Assembly: GCA_023653785.1 (NCBI GenBank)
Contig: JAMKCH010014147.1
Coordinates: forward strand, 17,156-81,155
Direction: 5' to 3'
Origin: Ophioderma brevispina
Lineage: Eukaryota > Echinodermata > Ophiuroidea > Amphilepidida > Ophiodermatidae
Length of the DNA stretch: 64,000 nucleotides
Shown: piece by piece, positions 11,507 through 22,484 of the stretch
Layout of the letters: each line of letters starts with the position of its first letter
Numbering within the stretch: position 1 is the stretch's first letter
Position numbers and translations under genes: made by a program
The notes under the pieces: generated by a model
The model's database searches: none
Seen by the model: only the letters and a program-made list of their open reading frames with translations
What the model was told of the DNA's origin: nothing

Positions 11507-12235
11507 CAAAGGCCATAACGTATTGCCGCAACGCGTTGCGACATTTCTGTAACGCGTTGCGGGTGTAGGCTAATCAAAATCATGAATTGCTGTGAACCGT
11601 ATTTACAAAAATAAACCCACAACGCGTTGCTAGATACTTTGCAACCTTTTGTGAGCTTTACAACGCGTTGTGGCAAACCTTCATTTCAGCAACGCGTTGC
11701 GCATACGTTATGACGCTTAGGCCTCACAACGCGTGTGAGTTTACAACGTGTTGTGAAGCTTCGCAACGCGTGTGAAGGCTGCACAACTCGTTGTGAAGGC
11801 CATAATGTCATAACGTATTGCCGCACGCGTTATTGATCTATTTTTTGAAATCGTCACAGAATTCATGATTTCGATTGGCCGACGGTGCCGCAACGGTTGC
11901 CGATGTCGCAACTGTTGCTACTACTTTCCACAACGGCGTTGCGCAACACGTTGTGACCCTTATGGCTTGGGACCTTCGCAACGCGGTTTTGGATCTGCAA
12001 CGCGTTGTTGAAGGCTTTGCAAAACTCGTTGTGAGTTTCGTCAACGGCGTGCTAGACACTTTGCAACGTCGTTGTGGGTCTATTTTTTGAATACGTCACA
12101 GAAAAGGATCATTTTTTAATTGCCGACAACCGCAACGCGTTGTGACATTTTGGCACCGTCGCTGCTACTTTCCTCGCAACGCGTTGCGGAAATACTTTTT
12201 ATGGGGCCTTTATGGCTTGCCATAATCCGTTCCAA
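11507..12235. mobile_element. Candidate DNA element packed with CAACGCGTTG palindromes
   Basis: About 19 exact or near copies of the palindrome CAACGCGTTG (including forms such as CAACACGTTG and CAACGGCGTTG) occur over 730 bp at irregular spacing. The two outer edges are inverted copies of each other. GGCCATAACGTATTGCCGCA at the left matches, on the other strand, a right-edge sequence with GTATTTCCGCAACGCGTTGC. Inside, a roughly 240-bp unit beginning near CTATTTTTTGAA (11832 and 12081) is duplicated in tandem. The overlapping ORFs at 11838-12090 simply translate the repeats. Dense subterminal palindromes are typical binding sites for hAT or CACTA transposases, so a non-autonomous DNA transposon is the likeliest reading. 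The family is not identified. Confidence 0.6.
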
Positions 12236-12239
12236 CCAA

Positions 12240-14135
12240 GAATGCGCTTACACTAGTAAACGCGTCATATGCATGCCCCGATATGCATGCCCCCCCCCCC
12301 CTGAATTTGGGGCCAATTGTTCAAAACGTATTTTACCATGAAATAAGATAATAAAAAAAGTACCTAAAATCTTATTATTTGTTTTGATTATCGAAATTTA
12401 ATACTGAAACGAAGAACTTTGAGTGTTTACCATTTTTAATGGGAATAGATAAGGCACACACATTTTACAATAAAAGAATGTATCAACTACCTTGAGCAAA
12501 GTACTTAAACCTTAAAGAATTAAAATTCTTTGTTTTAGTAATTTCTGTATACCTGTAATTCATTAGACTGGTCCACTCTTGACATATATTGGTCTATGGT
12601 AATTGCGCGTTGTTAGCAAATACAATGCTCGCAGGCGGATTCCTCTTCGAAGAATTTTCCCGAAAATGTTGAGCGTTCCATTCACACCGGTTATAAAAGC
12701 TAAGTCTCCTAGCAGGATCACCAGGCGGCTGCCTCTCTATTTTGCGATTAAAGCAACATTGTGACTGCTTGAGCTGTTCTTCGACTCTCCTTGCACTTAT
12801 TTCATAACCATGTGGTGCACCAGAAAAAGATTTGTGTTTGTGTTCATAGTCGTAAAAATCCACAATTTTTGGGGGGTAAATTTCGGTCTGAGCACCAATT
12901 TGGCATGGCTAACCAACGACAATTGGTTTGGTAGAATATCACAGTGTAGATATCATCATCAATACCTGATTTGAAATAGATGCTTCAACTAAATGCTTAT
13001 GAATGTGTTGACAATCACGTGTGTTAAGTGTAATGGGGCCCGTCTCTTTGTCTGGAATGGGTTTTACATTTTGCTTGTTAATATGTAAGATGGTTAGAAG
13101 TCGCAACTTGCACTGTGAAGTTGAAGAAAGAATGAACCGCGTTGCAATCTTCTAATAGATATAAATTGGAAGCCGTTCTACCGAGGGGCTCTCTATTTAT
13201 ACTTAAAGTGAATTCTCCCCGTTGTAGCCCAAACACAACATTGCATTTCAATGGATACAAGTTAAGGAAAAACCGGTGAAGCAAAGAAGGACATAAACAA
13301 GGAGGCACAAGAAAAAAAATGTTTGTCTCAGTTTCCCTCGCGCATAGCTTTTTAAAATTGATTTAACTCGGAGTTCTACGCAGCAGGAGAGCGATTTTAC
13401 ACGGATTTTACCATTTAAAAGGTTTTTTTGTTAATTTAAGACGATATCATACTTTTCTTTTAACACGAAGTGTGTCTCAAAATTTGAGAACCTGCGATAC
13501 CTATAACAAACACGGACATCCATATCAATCTTCCAACAAAGGTTCGATTCCCTGGATGTGTGTTGTACGTTCGTGGTAAGGCTGTGATTAGACTAGCACT
13601 GTGACAAGCTCTTGAAGTGAATGGTTTTTTGGGTTGGGTGGACTTGAGTGGACATTAAACGATACCCAAATATTTTGTAGATAATCGATGGATCGGTGAC
13701 AAATTTTTTCCTTCTTGCCATCGAGTCATTTTATATTCATTGACGACAGTAGGAGCAAAAGTGAGGGGGGACATTGGTTGGAGTACGAATTAAATTCACA
13801 GCTGAAGTTTTTACGAGTTTTTTAAAATACTAGGTTGCCGAATTGCGTAGGTGTAAGTAAAGACATAGAACCATACAAATAAACAAGAAAAAGTTAACTA
13901 TATGTATTTTCTATTGTGAGTTTAATGTGTGAGATAACACCTAGCTTTTTGCAAAAAGAAGCCTGAGACAAAGGTTTTTTTGCCTGATACAGTGATATTA
14001 AATTGACAATAAGAGTCATACAAAAAATCCCGATATATGTTTCCTCTACTATACTGGCAAATATAGGTTTATAGGAGATTTCTTAATTTTTGTTATGTTG
14101 TTACCCGATGCTTTACGTTTCACCCACATGTTCGT
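12240..14135. other. No gene recognised; C-run at about 12289
   Basis: Anonymous sequence. A tRNA B-box-like GGTTCGATTCC at about 13543 lacks a matching A box upstream. The ORFs at 12594-12863 and 13078-13308 (minus) have no recognisable motif. Confidence 0.4.
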
Positions 14136-14141
14136 ATGCAG

Positions 14142-14255
14142 GCTGTTCGTATAATAGGCAATTCAAAACAAAGTTTGATAATGCAAGATGTAGATGAAAA
14201 TGGGCAGATCGATTATTTAAAAGTTGAAGACCCGGGAGGATTCATATTGGAAAAG
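14142..14255 (+). CDS. Candidate internal exon of a host gene (38 codons)
   Basis: A T-rich tract ends in TTCGTATGCAG, an acceptor, at 14141. It is followed by an open 114-base segment and a consensus donor GAAAAG|GTGAGAGTAAG at 14256. The exon is phase 0 and a multiple of three. The peptide contains LIMQDVDENGQIDYLKVED. The DVDENGQID core resembles the DxDxNGxxD loops of FG-GAP/VCBS-type beta-propeller repeats, and less closely an EF-hand loop, whose twelfth residue would be K rather than E. No partner exon was recognised within the window, so the gene name and function are unknown. It may also be a fragment of a processed or duplicated exon. The splice signals on both sides are the main support. 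Confidence 0.5.
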
Positions 14256-14845
14256 GTGAGAGTAAGAAAGGAAATTAGAAGAGAGAAAGCAATAAAGAAA
14301 TGTAATAAATATGAGAGAAGGGAACATACAGTTTGTTTTTAAGAGATTAATCGCTCCTTTATTGTGAACAAATTTCAAAGTCGCGGACACTAAGATGATA
14401 CATGCATATCCTTTAAAGGCAGCTGATCTCTTTCCAAAGTTTATTTGATATCAAACAAGGTATCTGACTGCACATTTTAAAGTATATAGTCTAGTAAGAT
14501 AAGAAATATAATGCACCAATCGCATCCTTAAAGAATCATTTTTAACCACAATGAGACAAATTTTATCACATAATGTCAAATCGTCCCCCCCCCCACGTCT
14601 ATATAAAATTTATTTAATAGTAAACTCTGTCTATCTGTCTCTCCGCCCTTATTCTACGAGATAACAAGTCATACAGCCTTCCCAAAATTTGGTGGGAGGT
14701 GTTAAAACTGGGACTGAGCCAGAACAAGTTGGCAATTCCTGGTACGCTACCAATCGCGAAAACCGGGTAATCGCCCTGTATCGTATGTAACGAAACCCAT
14801 TGTTTGTCAACAAACACCTCGCAGCCTAAACGGAATGACTAGTTG
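14256..14845. other. No gene recognised; probable intron sequence
   Basis: This follows the candidate exon's donor site. It holds a C-run at about 14585 and no recognisable repeat or exon. Confidence 0.35.
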
Positions 14846-14849
14846 GGGT

Positions 14850-15345
14850 AAAACATGGAAATGCATTTTGTAGCGAGCGCGATATCAAACGAAGCGTAAG
14901 GTGCTGCGCCGCGCGTATGAGCGACTAAGGCTGCTACTATGCGCATTAAATCGTCGTGCCGTCGTTTTCTCTCATGTCTGAGAGTATTCGTGACTTTCTG
15001 ATGAAGACTCCCCATCGTGACGACGTTGAGCTTTTGAGTAGCCACTGGTATATTGACATGTAGTAAAGAGAAAAATAATGCAACTGTCACCTGAGCCTCT
15101 GTCTTCATGGTCTTCCTCTGTTCCTTTTCCCTGCAACTTGCCAAATAACTTCTCCAGATTCTTCTCCATCCCTCCTAGCAATATGGCCCGAAGTACTGTA
15201 GCTTTTGTTTCACCACTGTTATCGAGTCTGTCTCCCCAATATCATGTCGATGCTTTCGTTCGTCCCTTTTGGCTGTCTACGGAATGCCGACGCTTTCTCC
15301 ACAGCACATCTCAAACGCTTTAATTCTTCTCTGATCTGCACATAA
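14850..15345 (-). pseudogene. RTE-type LINE ORF2 C-terminal remnant
   Basis: Reading down the minus strand in shifting frames gives KAFEMC..R...RIPWTAKR, then LQYFGHIARRDG, then GKRNRGRPWKT, then a final HQKVTNTLRHERKRRHDD. This order (AFEMW..R..L.I.WT..RTNE; LQYFGH..R; GKR.RGRP; W..LI..VTN...HE) is the well-known C-terminal tail of RTE/BovB-like non-LTR retrotransposon polymerases. Several frameshifts interrupt it, and only the tail remains. The intact 101-codon ORF at 14839-15144 is the last segment. No RT catalytic motifs are present. Confidence 0.75.
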
Positions 15346-15349
15346 AGAG

Positions 15350-15600
15350 GTAACCCAAAATGACAAGGACAGGTTTATGGAAAAGAAGATATCGGTATGG
15401 CCATTTTGTGACCCGGGTCACTCTGACATACCATATGTGACCCACCCCAATCGGAACTTAATGTCTCGAATTGGGTACTAATTCCGATTAGGTCGATGCG
15501 TGGGCGGATTTCGTTAAGGATTAGCAGCGATATAATGCGAGAGAATCGAAAAAAATGTGAAAGAGTTTTTAACTCATAAATCGTGGGATAAGTGGGTTAC
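15350..15600 (+). repeat. Inverted repeat arm, partner at 17.64-17.85 kb
   Basis: The blocks ACCCAAAAT, GATATC, TTTTGTGACCCGGGTCACT, GACCCACCCCAATCG and TAATGTCTCGA occur here. In reverse complement they occur in the same order at about 17640-17850. This is either the two ends of a 2.5-kb DNA element or two inverted solo copies. Confidence 0.55.
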
Positions 15601-16740
15601 AATTCCATATAACTGCTTTTAATGTTCAGAAACAAACCCCACCCAAATAGTGAAAAAAATGAAGTATTGAGGAAAGGAAATTTATCATTACCGTCTCCCG
15701 CAATTAGACATACAGCGACCGGCCGTCTCAAAATTACACTGAACAGCCGATTGTGGTTTGCACTACCAGTACATAATAACAGAGACAATAATGTTTGGGT
15801 TTGAGGGTAAAAAAATTGTATGATCAGGGGGACACATATCGCTGAAAATGAAAAATCTGTGAATTCACTGAGCGAAAAGCAATTTTGATTATCAAGTTGT
15901 GGAATTTGATACGCCACCCGTTAGAATTACAGAAATCAGATAAAACGCTGTACTGCCATGCCTTTTCCACATACAATTTCGATTTCAAGCAAACACTTGC
16001 AGTTGGTATGTTTTCGCATATCCATGCCAGTACAAAATATAAAAAATATGATTTTAGATGAATTTTTTTCGATGTTTCGGATTAAGCAAATCGATGCTAA
16101 TCCCTTAACGTTAGTCTCGTTCACAATCAAAGTCTTCTGTAGTATAATATTGAAACGCTTTAAAATTTGAATATCGTCGTCGGATTGACATTGTTGAAGT
16201 GGCATATAAGAACACTATTATGAGACTAAACTTTCGTGCGTAAATCATCATCATTAATTAAGGCGAAGTGGGAAGTCACGCCAGCTGTTACCGGGAGTGG
16301 AGGGAATGTCATTTGCCCCAGTTCATTGGTTATGTTTGTTGTGTGTTATGAGTCTTTTATCCATTTTCTTCCGAATAAATTAAAAATATCGTCCCTTTGT
16401 GTTGTTTTTAAGCTGACATTTTAGATCAACAGAAGATAGAAGATATTTATTCATACAGGTCGAGTCAAAGTTCGGCAGCCGCCCTTGGCGGCCCTTGCCT
16501 TTTATTTGATCGCACTGCAATTTTCCGTTTCCAAAGAGGTTACGGGGGACAAGGATGATGTTTCGAGCTACCCTTTTGGCTACACGATTAAATGGTTTGT
16601 CATGGCTAAAATAGTTTTTTGTTTTTTTTTTTAAATTGTAGTCATAAAATTGCGGCTTATGAAATGGCAATAAGTCACCTGGTACTGCCCGCTGTACTAT
16701 ATACTAGACAGGTCTGCATCGAATCTGTAGCTTGTGTGCG
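15601..16740. other. No gene recognised (inside the 15.35/17.85-kb inverted pair)
   Basis: Short ORFs on both strands overlap one another and show no domain. If the flanking inverted pair is a transposon, this is its non-coding interior. Confidence 0.35.
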
Positions 16741-16754
16741 ATTTTGGCCCGATA

Positions 16755-17065
16755 ATCTGGCCCTGGACCATATGGTCCAGGACCTATTTGAATATGGTCC
16801 CGGGAAGCATAAAATATTATCTGGGGAAATATTCTAAGTCAAACATGCTCCAGGAGCATATTTTCTATAATGCTCCTGGAGCATGTGCATTTAAAATATG
16901 TCCAGGAGCATATATTCTATATGCTCATGGAGCTATAAAATATCTGCGAAAAAAAAATATTCTCCAGCCAGAGCATATTTGCCATATGCTCCTGGGGCAT
17001 GTGCATTCACATTTCAATTGCTCCAGGACCATCATGGTCCAGGGACCATATATTGGACCAGTTCC
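16755..17065. repeat. Cluster of ATGGTCCAGGACCAT and ATGCTCCAGGAGCAT palindromes
   Basis: The outer palindromes (CTGGACCATATGGTCCAG at 16760; ACCATCATGGTCC at about 17028) enclose at least five inner palindromes of the type GCTCCAGGAGC. The whole is roughly mirror-symmetric over 310 bp. The ORFs at 16734-17254 just read through it. This looks like a small foldback or MITE with subterminal binding sites. No coding content. Confidence 0.6.
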
Positions 17066-17635
17066 AGCTCATTAACATCATTGATATTGAAAAAAAACAA
17101 TTATAAAATACAAAAAGGCCTCCAAATGAGCATATCAGAAACGGTATGTATGAACTTTGGTCATTCTGAACTTATTCATAGCATGGTTAGAGCTTTTTTA
17201 ATTCCTGAATTTCCTATAATATCACCTTCAATCTTTTTGAAAGAATTATGTTAAAAGAGGCAAAATTGCAACAAGCTTCCGCGCTGGACCCCAGTAAACT
17301 GCCCACTTAACACCCCGGAACCCCATTAAAGCGTTTTGCAATTAAAATTGATCTCAAGTAGTTAATGTTTTATTAATTTATAAGAAAATATGCCTTATGG
17401 CCCCTTGATTGATAAACAAATAGGATACTAGTTTGAAAAGCCTTTAATAATGAATAGTTTTAAACAGGCATCTGGGCCAAGTGTAAAAAAGTTAATGTCT
17501 GAATCAGAAGCTTTAATTCATGTATGCGTGTAAAATATAGTGTTTTATGGGAAAGTTACCAAATCTTGCGTAAAGATGTGTTTCCGATTGGCTAACTTTG
17601 ATTGTATACCTCTAACTAACCTATTGCACAGCTAC
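17066..17635. other. No gene recognised
   Basis: AT-rich sequence between the palindrome cluster and the right inverted arm. Nothing recognisable. Confidence 0.35.
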
Positions 17636-17639
17636 ATCC

Positions 17640-17850
17640 CGTTTAGCTACCCCAAACCGGGCTAATCGAGAATTTTAATGTCTCGATTGGGGTTTGGGTG
17701 GATTCACAGTAGGGTTACTCCCCTACATCCTTAGTCTATCCTTCTCTTTTTACTTTTATCTTCACCGGTCACAGTGACCCGGGGGTCACAAAATCCAAAC
17801 CGGAAGAATAAGATATCCCGATTTTGGGTGCAGACGAAACAAACGGACGT
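17640..17850 (-). repeat. Inverted repeat arm, partner at 15.35-15.60 kb
   Basis: This is the reverse-complement match to 15350-15600, including GTGACCCGGGGGTCACAAAA and GTCTCGATTGGG. A tRNA B-box-like GGTTCGATTCC lies just beyond it on the minus strand at about 17923-17933 without a clear A box. Confidence 0.55.
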
Positions 17851-18271
17851 TCTCGGAAAAACCCTGTGTGAGGGAAAAAGTCATATCGGCAACCAAATTC
17901 ACATACGACACTATCTCTGCAAGGAATCGAACCTGGGCCCCCCGCATTGGTTGGTGATTGTGTGTGAAAATTTGGCGGATTTGCTTTTTTCCTTCTTCTT
18001 GTTTAACTCACATGGTCAGTTTTTGAGTTACAAAATAACGATTTTAAATGAGCATTCTCACGCCAAAGTTATCTTTGGAATTCACAAAAATCCTTTCGTA
18101 ACTACTTAAGTGGCCCAAGGGGGGGGGGGGGCCTAATACCAACATTTGGATTTTGTTTTGCGATTTCACGGTTTTACGCAATCCCAGTTTTTCAAAGGAG
18201 TGTTTGCTAATTGTCTGATTTATGAATAGCGTTCTGATAAAAAAAAAATAATTAATCCGCCCACGGTCATT

Positions 18272-18890
18272 AGAATCTATTAGGTTGGGTCGCTCGGAAC
18301 CTCCTTGGGGCCTAACGGAAGTGAAAAAATCAAGATATTGTTACTAAATTAAAAAATTAAAGTAATGTAAATCTTGGATTTAGTGTTTGATATATACATT
18401 AGGAGGCAATTAATTAATAATGGTAAATCCAAATAACCTTTTAGATGCTGATGGAATCAATTTTAATTTTGTATGACCGTGCTCTTCACTGTGTAAGTCT
18501 ATGGGAAAAATTAGGTGGATTTGAAGTTTCTGAGAAAAAGAAAAATACAAGATGGTATTATAAAATTGGGGCTAATAAAATGAGTTTTTTAATTGGTTTA
18601 TTCTAGAGTAGAATATAATGAATATTTTGGTTCAAAACTTTATATTGGAGGGTTTGCTGAGGTTGAATTTGGAAATTGCGAACATATTTTCGAGGTAGAG
18701 AGTGATAATTTCAATTGGGCATAGGTCATGGGTCAAATTCGGATTCATTTTTATGGTGGGTATGGGGTTCTTACGTGACCCCAATTTACTTTTGTTAGGG
18801 TCATGATCAAACTCCCATGGGAAAGTGGTTACTGGGTTGGGTCCCTAGAACCTCCCCCCCCCTTGGGCTCACCTAAGGGAAGTTTTTTTA
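18272..18890. repeat. Segment flanked by 60-bp direct repeats
   Basis: GGTTGGGTC...GGAACCTCC...TTGGGGCCTAAC.GGAAG..AAAAAATC at about 18280-18345 recurs in the same orientation at 18834-18892. The 550 bp between is AT-rich and non-coding. This could be a small terminal-repeat element or two dispersed copies. Confidence 0.45.
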
Positions 18891-18907
18891 TCTTGGGCAC
18901 GTAAGTG

Positions 18908-19701
18908 TTAACACTCGTCTACCGGAGCCATGTTTTGTCCATAAACTCCCGGGGGGGGGGGGGTGGTGGGGCGGGGGGTTGGTTACCAACTCTGTGATTG
19001 CGTATGTGAAATCCGATTCCTGCAATTTGGTACCATATGGTAGATTAGAGTGTTTCTTTCTTTTCATTGCTGTATCAAAATAAGTCAAACATTCTCCATT
19101 AATGACGTCAATATGACGTTATATGTTGAGAAAAGTATGAATTGAAATACTGAATTATAGGGTGGGGAAAGGGAAGGAGGACATTGATTCTTTCGTAATT
19201 TAAGCGACTCAAAAACATATATTATAGACTAAAAACGCTTCTCATTATATGGAAACTGTGTCAGTTCCCATCAAGTAGACTCAAAAACCGCATTTTGAAA
19301 ATTGGATGATTACTAACATTTTGCGGCGAAAATTGAATTTTCCCCTATGTGATTATGGAAATTGACCACTTTTGCTAAAACCATGGAACTTTATGACGCA
19401 TTGTGAAACCGAAATGCTATGCATGCTGGTTACTCATTATGGTATCAATGGGAAGAGAGAGGACCATAGCATATTATTGGTACCAAAAATCAAGTGCCTG
19501 TGAGATTGTGTTGTGTGCTAGGATGTGGGTACTTCTCTCCCGAAGGGGGTGGTTGCCCCCCCCCCCCCCATCCATCACTTTGGGATCACACGGTATATCA
19601 CTCAACCCCGGTGGATTGTTTGTTTGGGTTCTTAAAAGGAGCGGAAATGTCAATATTGACAATTACATTAAATGATTTGGCACAAAAAGGTGAGACGTTA
19701 A
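18908..19701 (+). mobile_element. TTAA-flanked non-autonomous element, family P, degraded copy
   Basis: The left end TTAACACTCGTCTACC matches the left end of the better copy at 25628-26457 (TTAACCCTGTCTACC). The interiors align throughout: the G-run plus GGTTACCAAC, CCGATTCCTG, TTTGGTACCA, GACGTCAatATGACGT, CATCAAGTAGaCTCAAAAAC, TTGGTACCAAAAA, and GTCAATATTGACAATTACATTAAAT. The right end is worn. The ORFs at 19403-19784 are read-through of this repeat. No transposase is present. TTAA targets and CCCT-like ends fit a piggyBac-type MITE. Confidence 0.65.
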
Positions 19702-19815
19702 TGTCTTTTGTTATTGCCTTTCTCTCTCTAGTAAAAACCCTGACTTTATTGCTCATTTTAGCCTACAAAACGTTAGTACTTTAGCATGGTCAGAACTATT
19801 ATAAGCCTGTCGTTA

Positions 19816-20203
19816 TTAAAGGCTCAGACTCAGAGATTTCCAGAGGAGGGCGTCCTCATTTTTCAACACAAATTGTTTTTTGCATATACAAAGTTGTCCA
19901 TATATAAACACGGTGTGTTGTGTATGATGAAATAGCTAAGCTCAAATCGAAGGTCCTTTCATATTGAAAATCACACTTTGTTTTAAAAATTCCGGAACGG
20001 ATCCGGCATTTTGTTATTCACAGTAGCCTATGGCACGCAATACTGTACATAAATGTTTACTGCATGAAAAGAAAAAATCCGATTTATTAATCTTCATGAT
20101 TTGGAAATTGAGCATTGTTGGTGGGACTATTTTAGTTTAATTGACTATTTTAACTTATTACACAAAAAAATTATATTTTGAAATCCTCTGAATCAGCCTT
20201 TAA
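19816..20203 (+). mobile_element. TTAA-flanked element, family K, copy 1
   Basis: The left end TTAAAGGCTCAGACTCAGAG and the right end CTCTGAATCAGCCTTTAA are inverted repeats bounded by TTAA, 388 bp apart. The interior (ATATACAAAGTTGTCCATA, GAAATAGCTAAGCTCAAATC, ATAAATGTTTACTGCATG) is shared with copies at 31830-32167 and 62034-62399. There is no coding capacity. TTAA duplications occur in piggyBac and Kolobok superfamilies; AGG-starting ends lean towards Kolobok, but that is inference. Confidence 0.8.
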
Positions 20204-20742
20204 ACCTCTGTACACTTTTTATCCCGAGCAGTAACGGAGTACTGAGACGTGTTTAGTACAGTATAGTAGGCAGATGCGCAAGCAGCACGGGATGATTCAA
20301 AAACACTTCTTCTGGGTAATAGATGTAAGACCAATGGAAATGGATACAGTGAAGAAATGAATGTGATCCACAGCCAGTTTTCGTTCATATTTACGTTCTT
20401 GGAGTACATTTATGTAAAATCGTCAATAATTTCTGCTATGAATACCGAAGACAAATTGCTATCCGGGATTTGAGAAAACTATTAATGGCCTATCCCTGAT
20501 TTTTTGTCCCTCGACACCCATGCACAAAGTATAGAAGTCGCCACAAATCCTACGACGTCCATGATTTCTTTTGTAGCATTAACACAAGGGAAATATCAAA
20601 AAGTCAATAATAGAGTAATGACCTTTGTGAAATTGACAATATACAGATAAAATGGAATGGCTTTAGATATGGAATGACAATCAGCTTTGGTTTTCCCTTC
20701 TGTTAGCTATATGATGAATCTACAGTGTTAAAAACCAAGAAG

Positions 20743-21222
20743 AACGTCCTCATACACGACAAATTAAGAGGTGGAGCTTCAAGCAGTGCTAGTGACAGAT
20801 CTGTTAGGATCCGCTACCACTGTGATTACTTGCGGGGTAAAAGACTGCACCATTATATACATCACTCTCTATGTAGAGGTTTCTAGTTTAACCATTATCA
20901 AAGAAGGATATATTATATATCTTCTTATTATACGATGTACTTTCTATCAAATAAATTTCAGAGAGTGTAAAAATGGAGATATAAAAATATTAAATATTTC
21001 ATATAGTGGTAGTTTTTATTAAAATGATTTTTTCAAAACATTTACATAAAAACAATAGCGAATATGTGACAGGAAACTAGTTTGGTTATGACCTGAGATG
21101 CACCTACCTACAATGTGTAGTCCACTTTTACTCGATAAGTGATAGAGGGTGCTAACAAATTCTTAATAGCAATGTTTGAAATTTAACCCTTTAATTTGTG
21201 ATGTATGAGGGCGTCCTTTTTC
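20743..21222. mobile_element. Small inverted-repeat element, about 480 bp
   Basis: CGTCCTCATACACGACAAAT at about 20747 is inverted at about 21193-21220 (ATTTGTGATGTATGAGGGCG), giving roughly 28-bp ends. A third related end (CGTCCTTCATACAC) lies at about 21334. The interior ORF at 20771-21022 has no recognisable product. MITE-like. Confidence 0.55.
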
Positions 21223-21224
21223 AG

Positions 21225-22100
21225 CTGTGATTTTGCAGTGCACTATCGTCTACCGTGACTGATGAATACACTCCATGAATTCACTGTCAATGACAAAAGC
21301 AGTGTTACGATCTATTTTAACCCTTTAGCTCACGTCCTTCATACACAAATACAGCTTTACAAACGTATAATGAGCGTGATGACGTCTATGTTCATGTAAA
21401 CACATGTGATTTCGAGGGGGAAATGGAACATATCTTAACCCCGTTTTCCTTTTTGCAACTGCACACTCAGAAAACCCCGGTTCCATTATATGGGTTACCC
21501 ATAACAAACACACGTGTGGTGCATTGCACTTACTCGGTTGCGATTTCACCACTGCCTGACTTAATGTTGCTACGTTACCCATCCTGGTAAGATTATCAAT
21601 ATCACACCAACCAGAACTTTTTGCCATGATCGATTCTTATAAGGGTTTTACTTGCGATTTTTCTTATAACAGGAGTCGTGGTTTAAGGCGCCAGATATAT
21701 GCAGGAATTAGAGATAAACTGGATATACGCTTAAATGAATTCAAATACTATGAGTAAAGCTACCCATGGGGTGCGCATTATGCCAAGCAATTTTATTTCT
21801 TATTCAAGTCTAACTCAGGACTGATTTATTCCCAACGTTCATCCATCCACTCTTTTTCTGTCCAGATCAATCTTGCGCAGCACTATGAAGCGAGGCTTTG
21901 GGCCGGTGTTGATTCTTGTTTCTTATTTAAAAGAAAAAATATTGGCTGTGATTTCAACAAGGTTCTCATAAAATTTGGTGTTATAGTTTACGAGAGAGGT
22001 TCGTATGAGTGTAAGGGTGTAATAAAATAGAATAAACACTGGAAAATTATTTTCAGATGGTTTGTCTTTGTTTTTGTTTGAAATTATATTCGCGAATGCA
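21225..22100. other. No gene recognised
   Basis: The 100-codon minus ORF at 21325-21627 contains several Cys and His residues but no recognisable finger spacing. It cannot be supported as a gene. Confidence 0.35.
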
Positions 22101-22104
22101 CACT

Positions 22105-22232
22105 TACATCAAATTTTAATGTACATGCGTGCATTATAACCCGATTTAAATATGCATACGTGCATTATCGGGCATGCATTATTAAAAAATAGAATTTAAT
22201 AATGCACGCCAGCACGCATGCATTGACTTTCC
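22105..22232. repeat. Cluster of GCATGCGTGCATTA-type palindromic motifs
   Basis: ATGCnCA/TGnGCAT units recur six times in 130 bp (AATGCACAC, ACATGCGTGCATTA, GCATACGTGCATTA, GGCATGCATTA, TAATGCACGCC, AGCACGCATGCATTG), the last ones inverted. It resembles the two ends of a tiny foldback element. Confidence 0.5.
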
Positions 22233-22484
22233 CCTCAAGTGAAAGCGCTTGAAAAGTTCACTTGCCATGGTAAGCAATAATACCAAGGCCAGAATGTTCA
22301 TTACCATATAACTCCCAGGTTATGTGGCTTTACGAACAGGGAAAATGATAGATTAAGGTTGGTTGGTTGGTTGGTTTAATGGCGCTTTCAGCCGCAGTGG
22401 CAATTTGCTCCAAAAGCAATATGAACAGCATATGCCATCACAATCACGTCTTCTTCTTTTTCCGCTTCGCAAGGGTGGATGCGT

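Noticed and set aside
11227..11676. 149-codon minus ORF
   Set aside because: It overlaps the ACGCGT repeat element, and a plus-strand ORF covers the same bases. No domain recognised.
16734..17254. Two overlapping ORFs of 113 and 118 codons
   Set aside because: They read through the palindrome array in two frames, so their composition follows the repeats.
17918..17940. tRNA gene from a GGTTCGATTCC B box on the minus strand
   Set aside because: No A box or cloverleaf could be made around it. The same holds for the B-box-like site at 13543.
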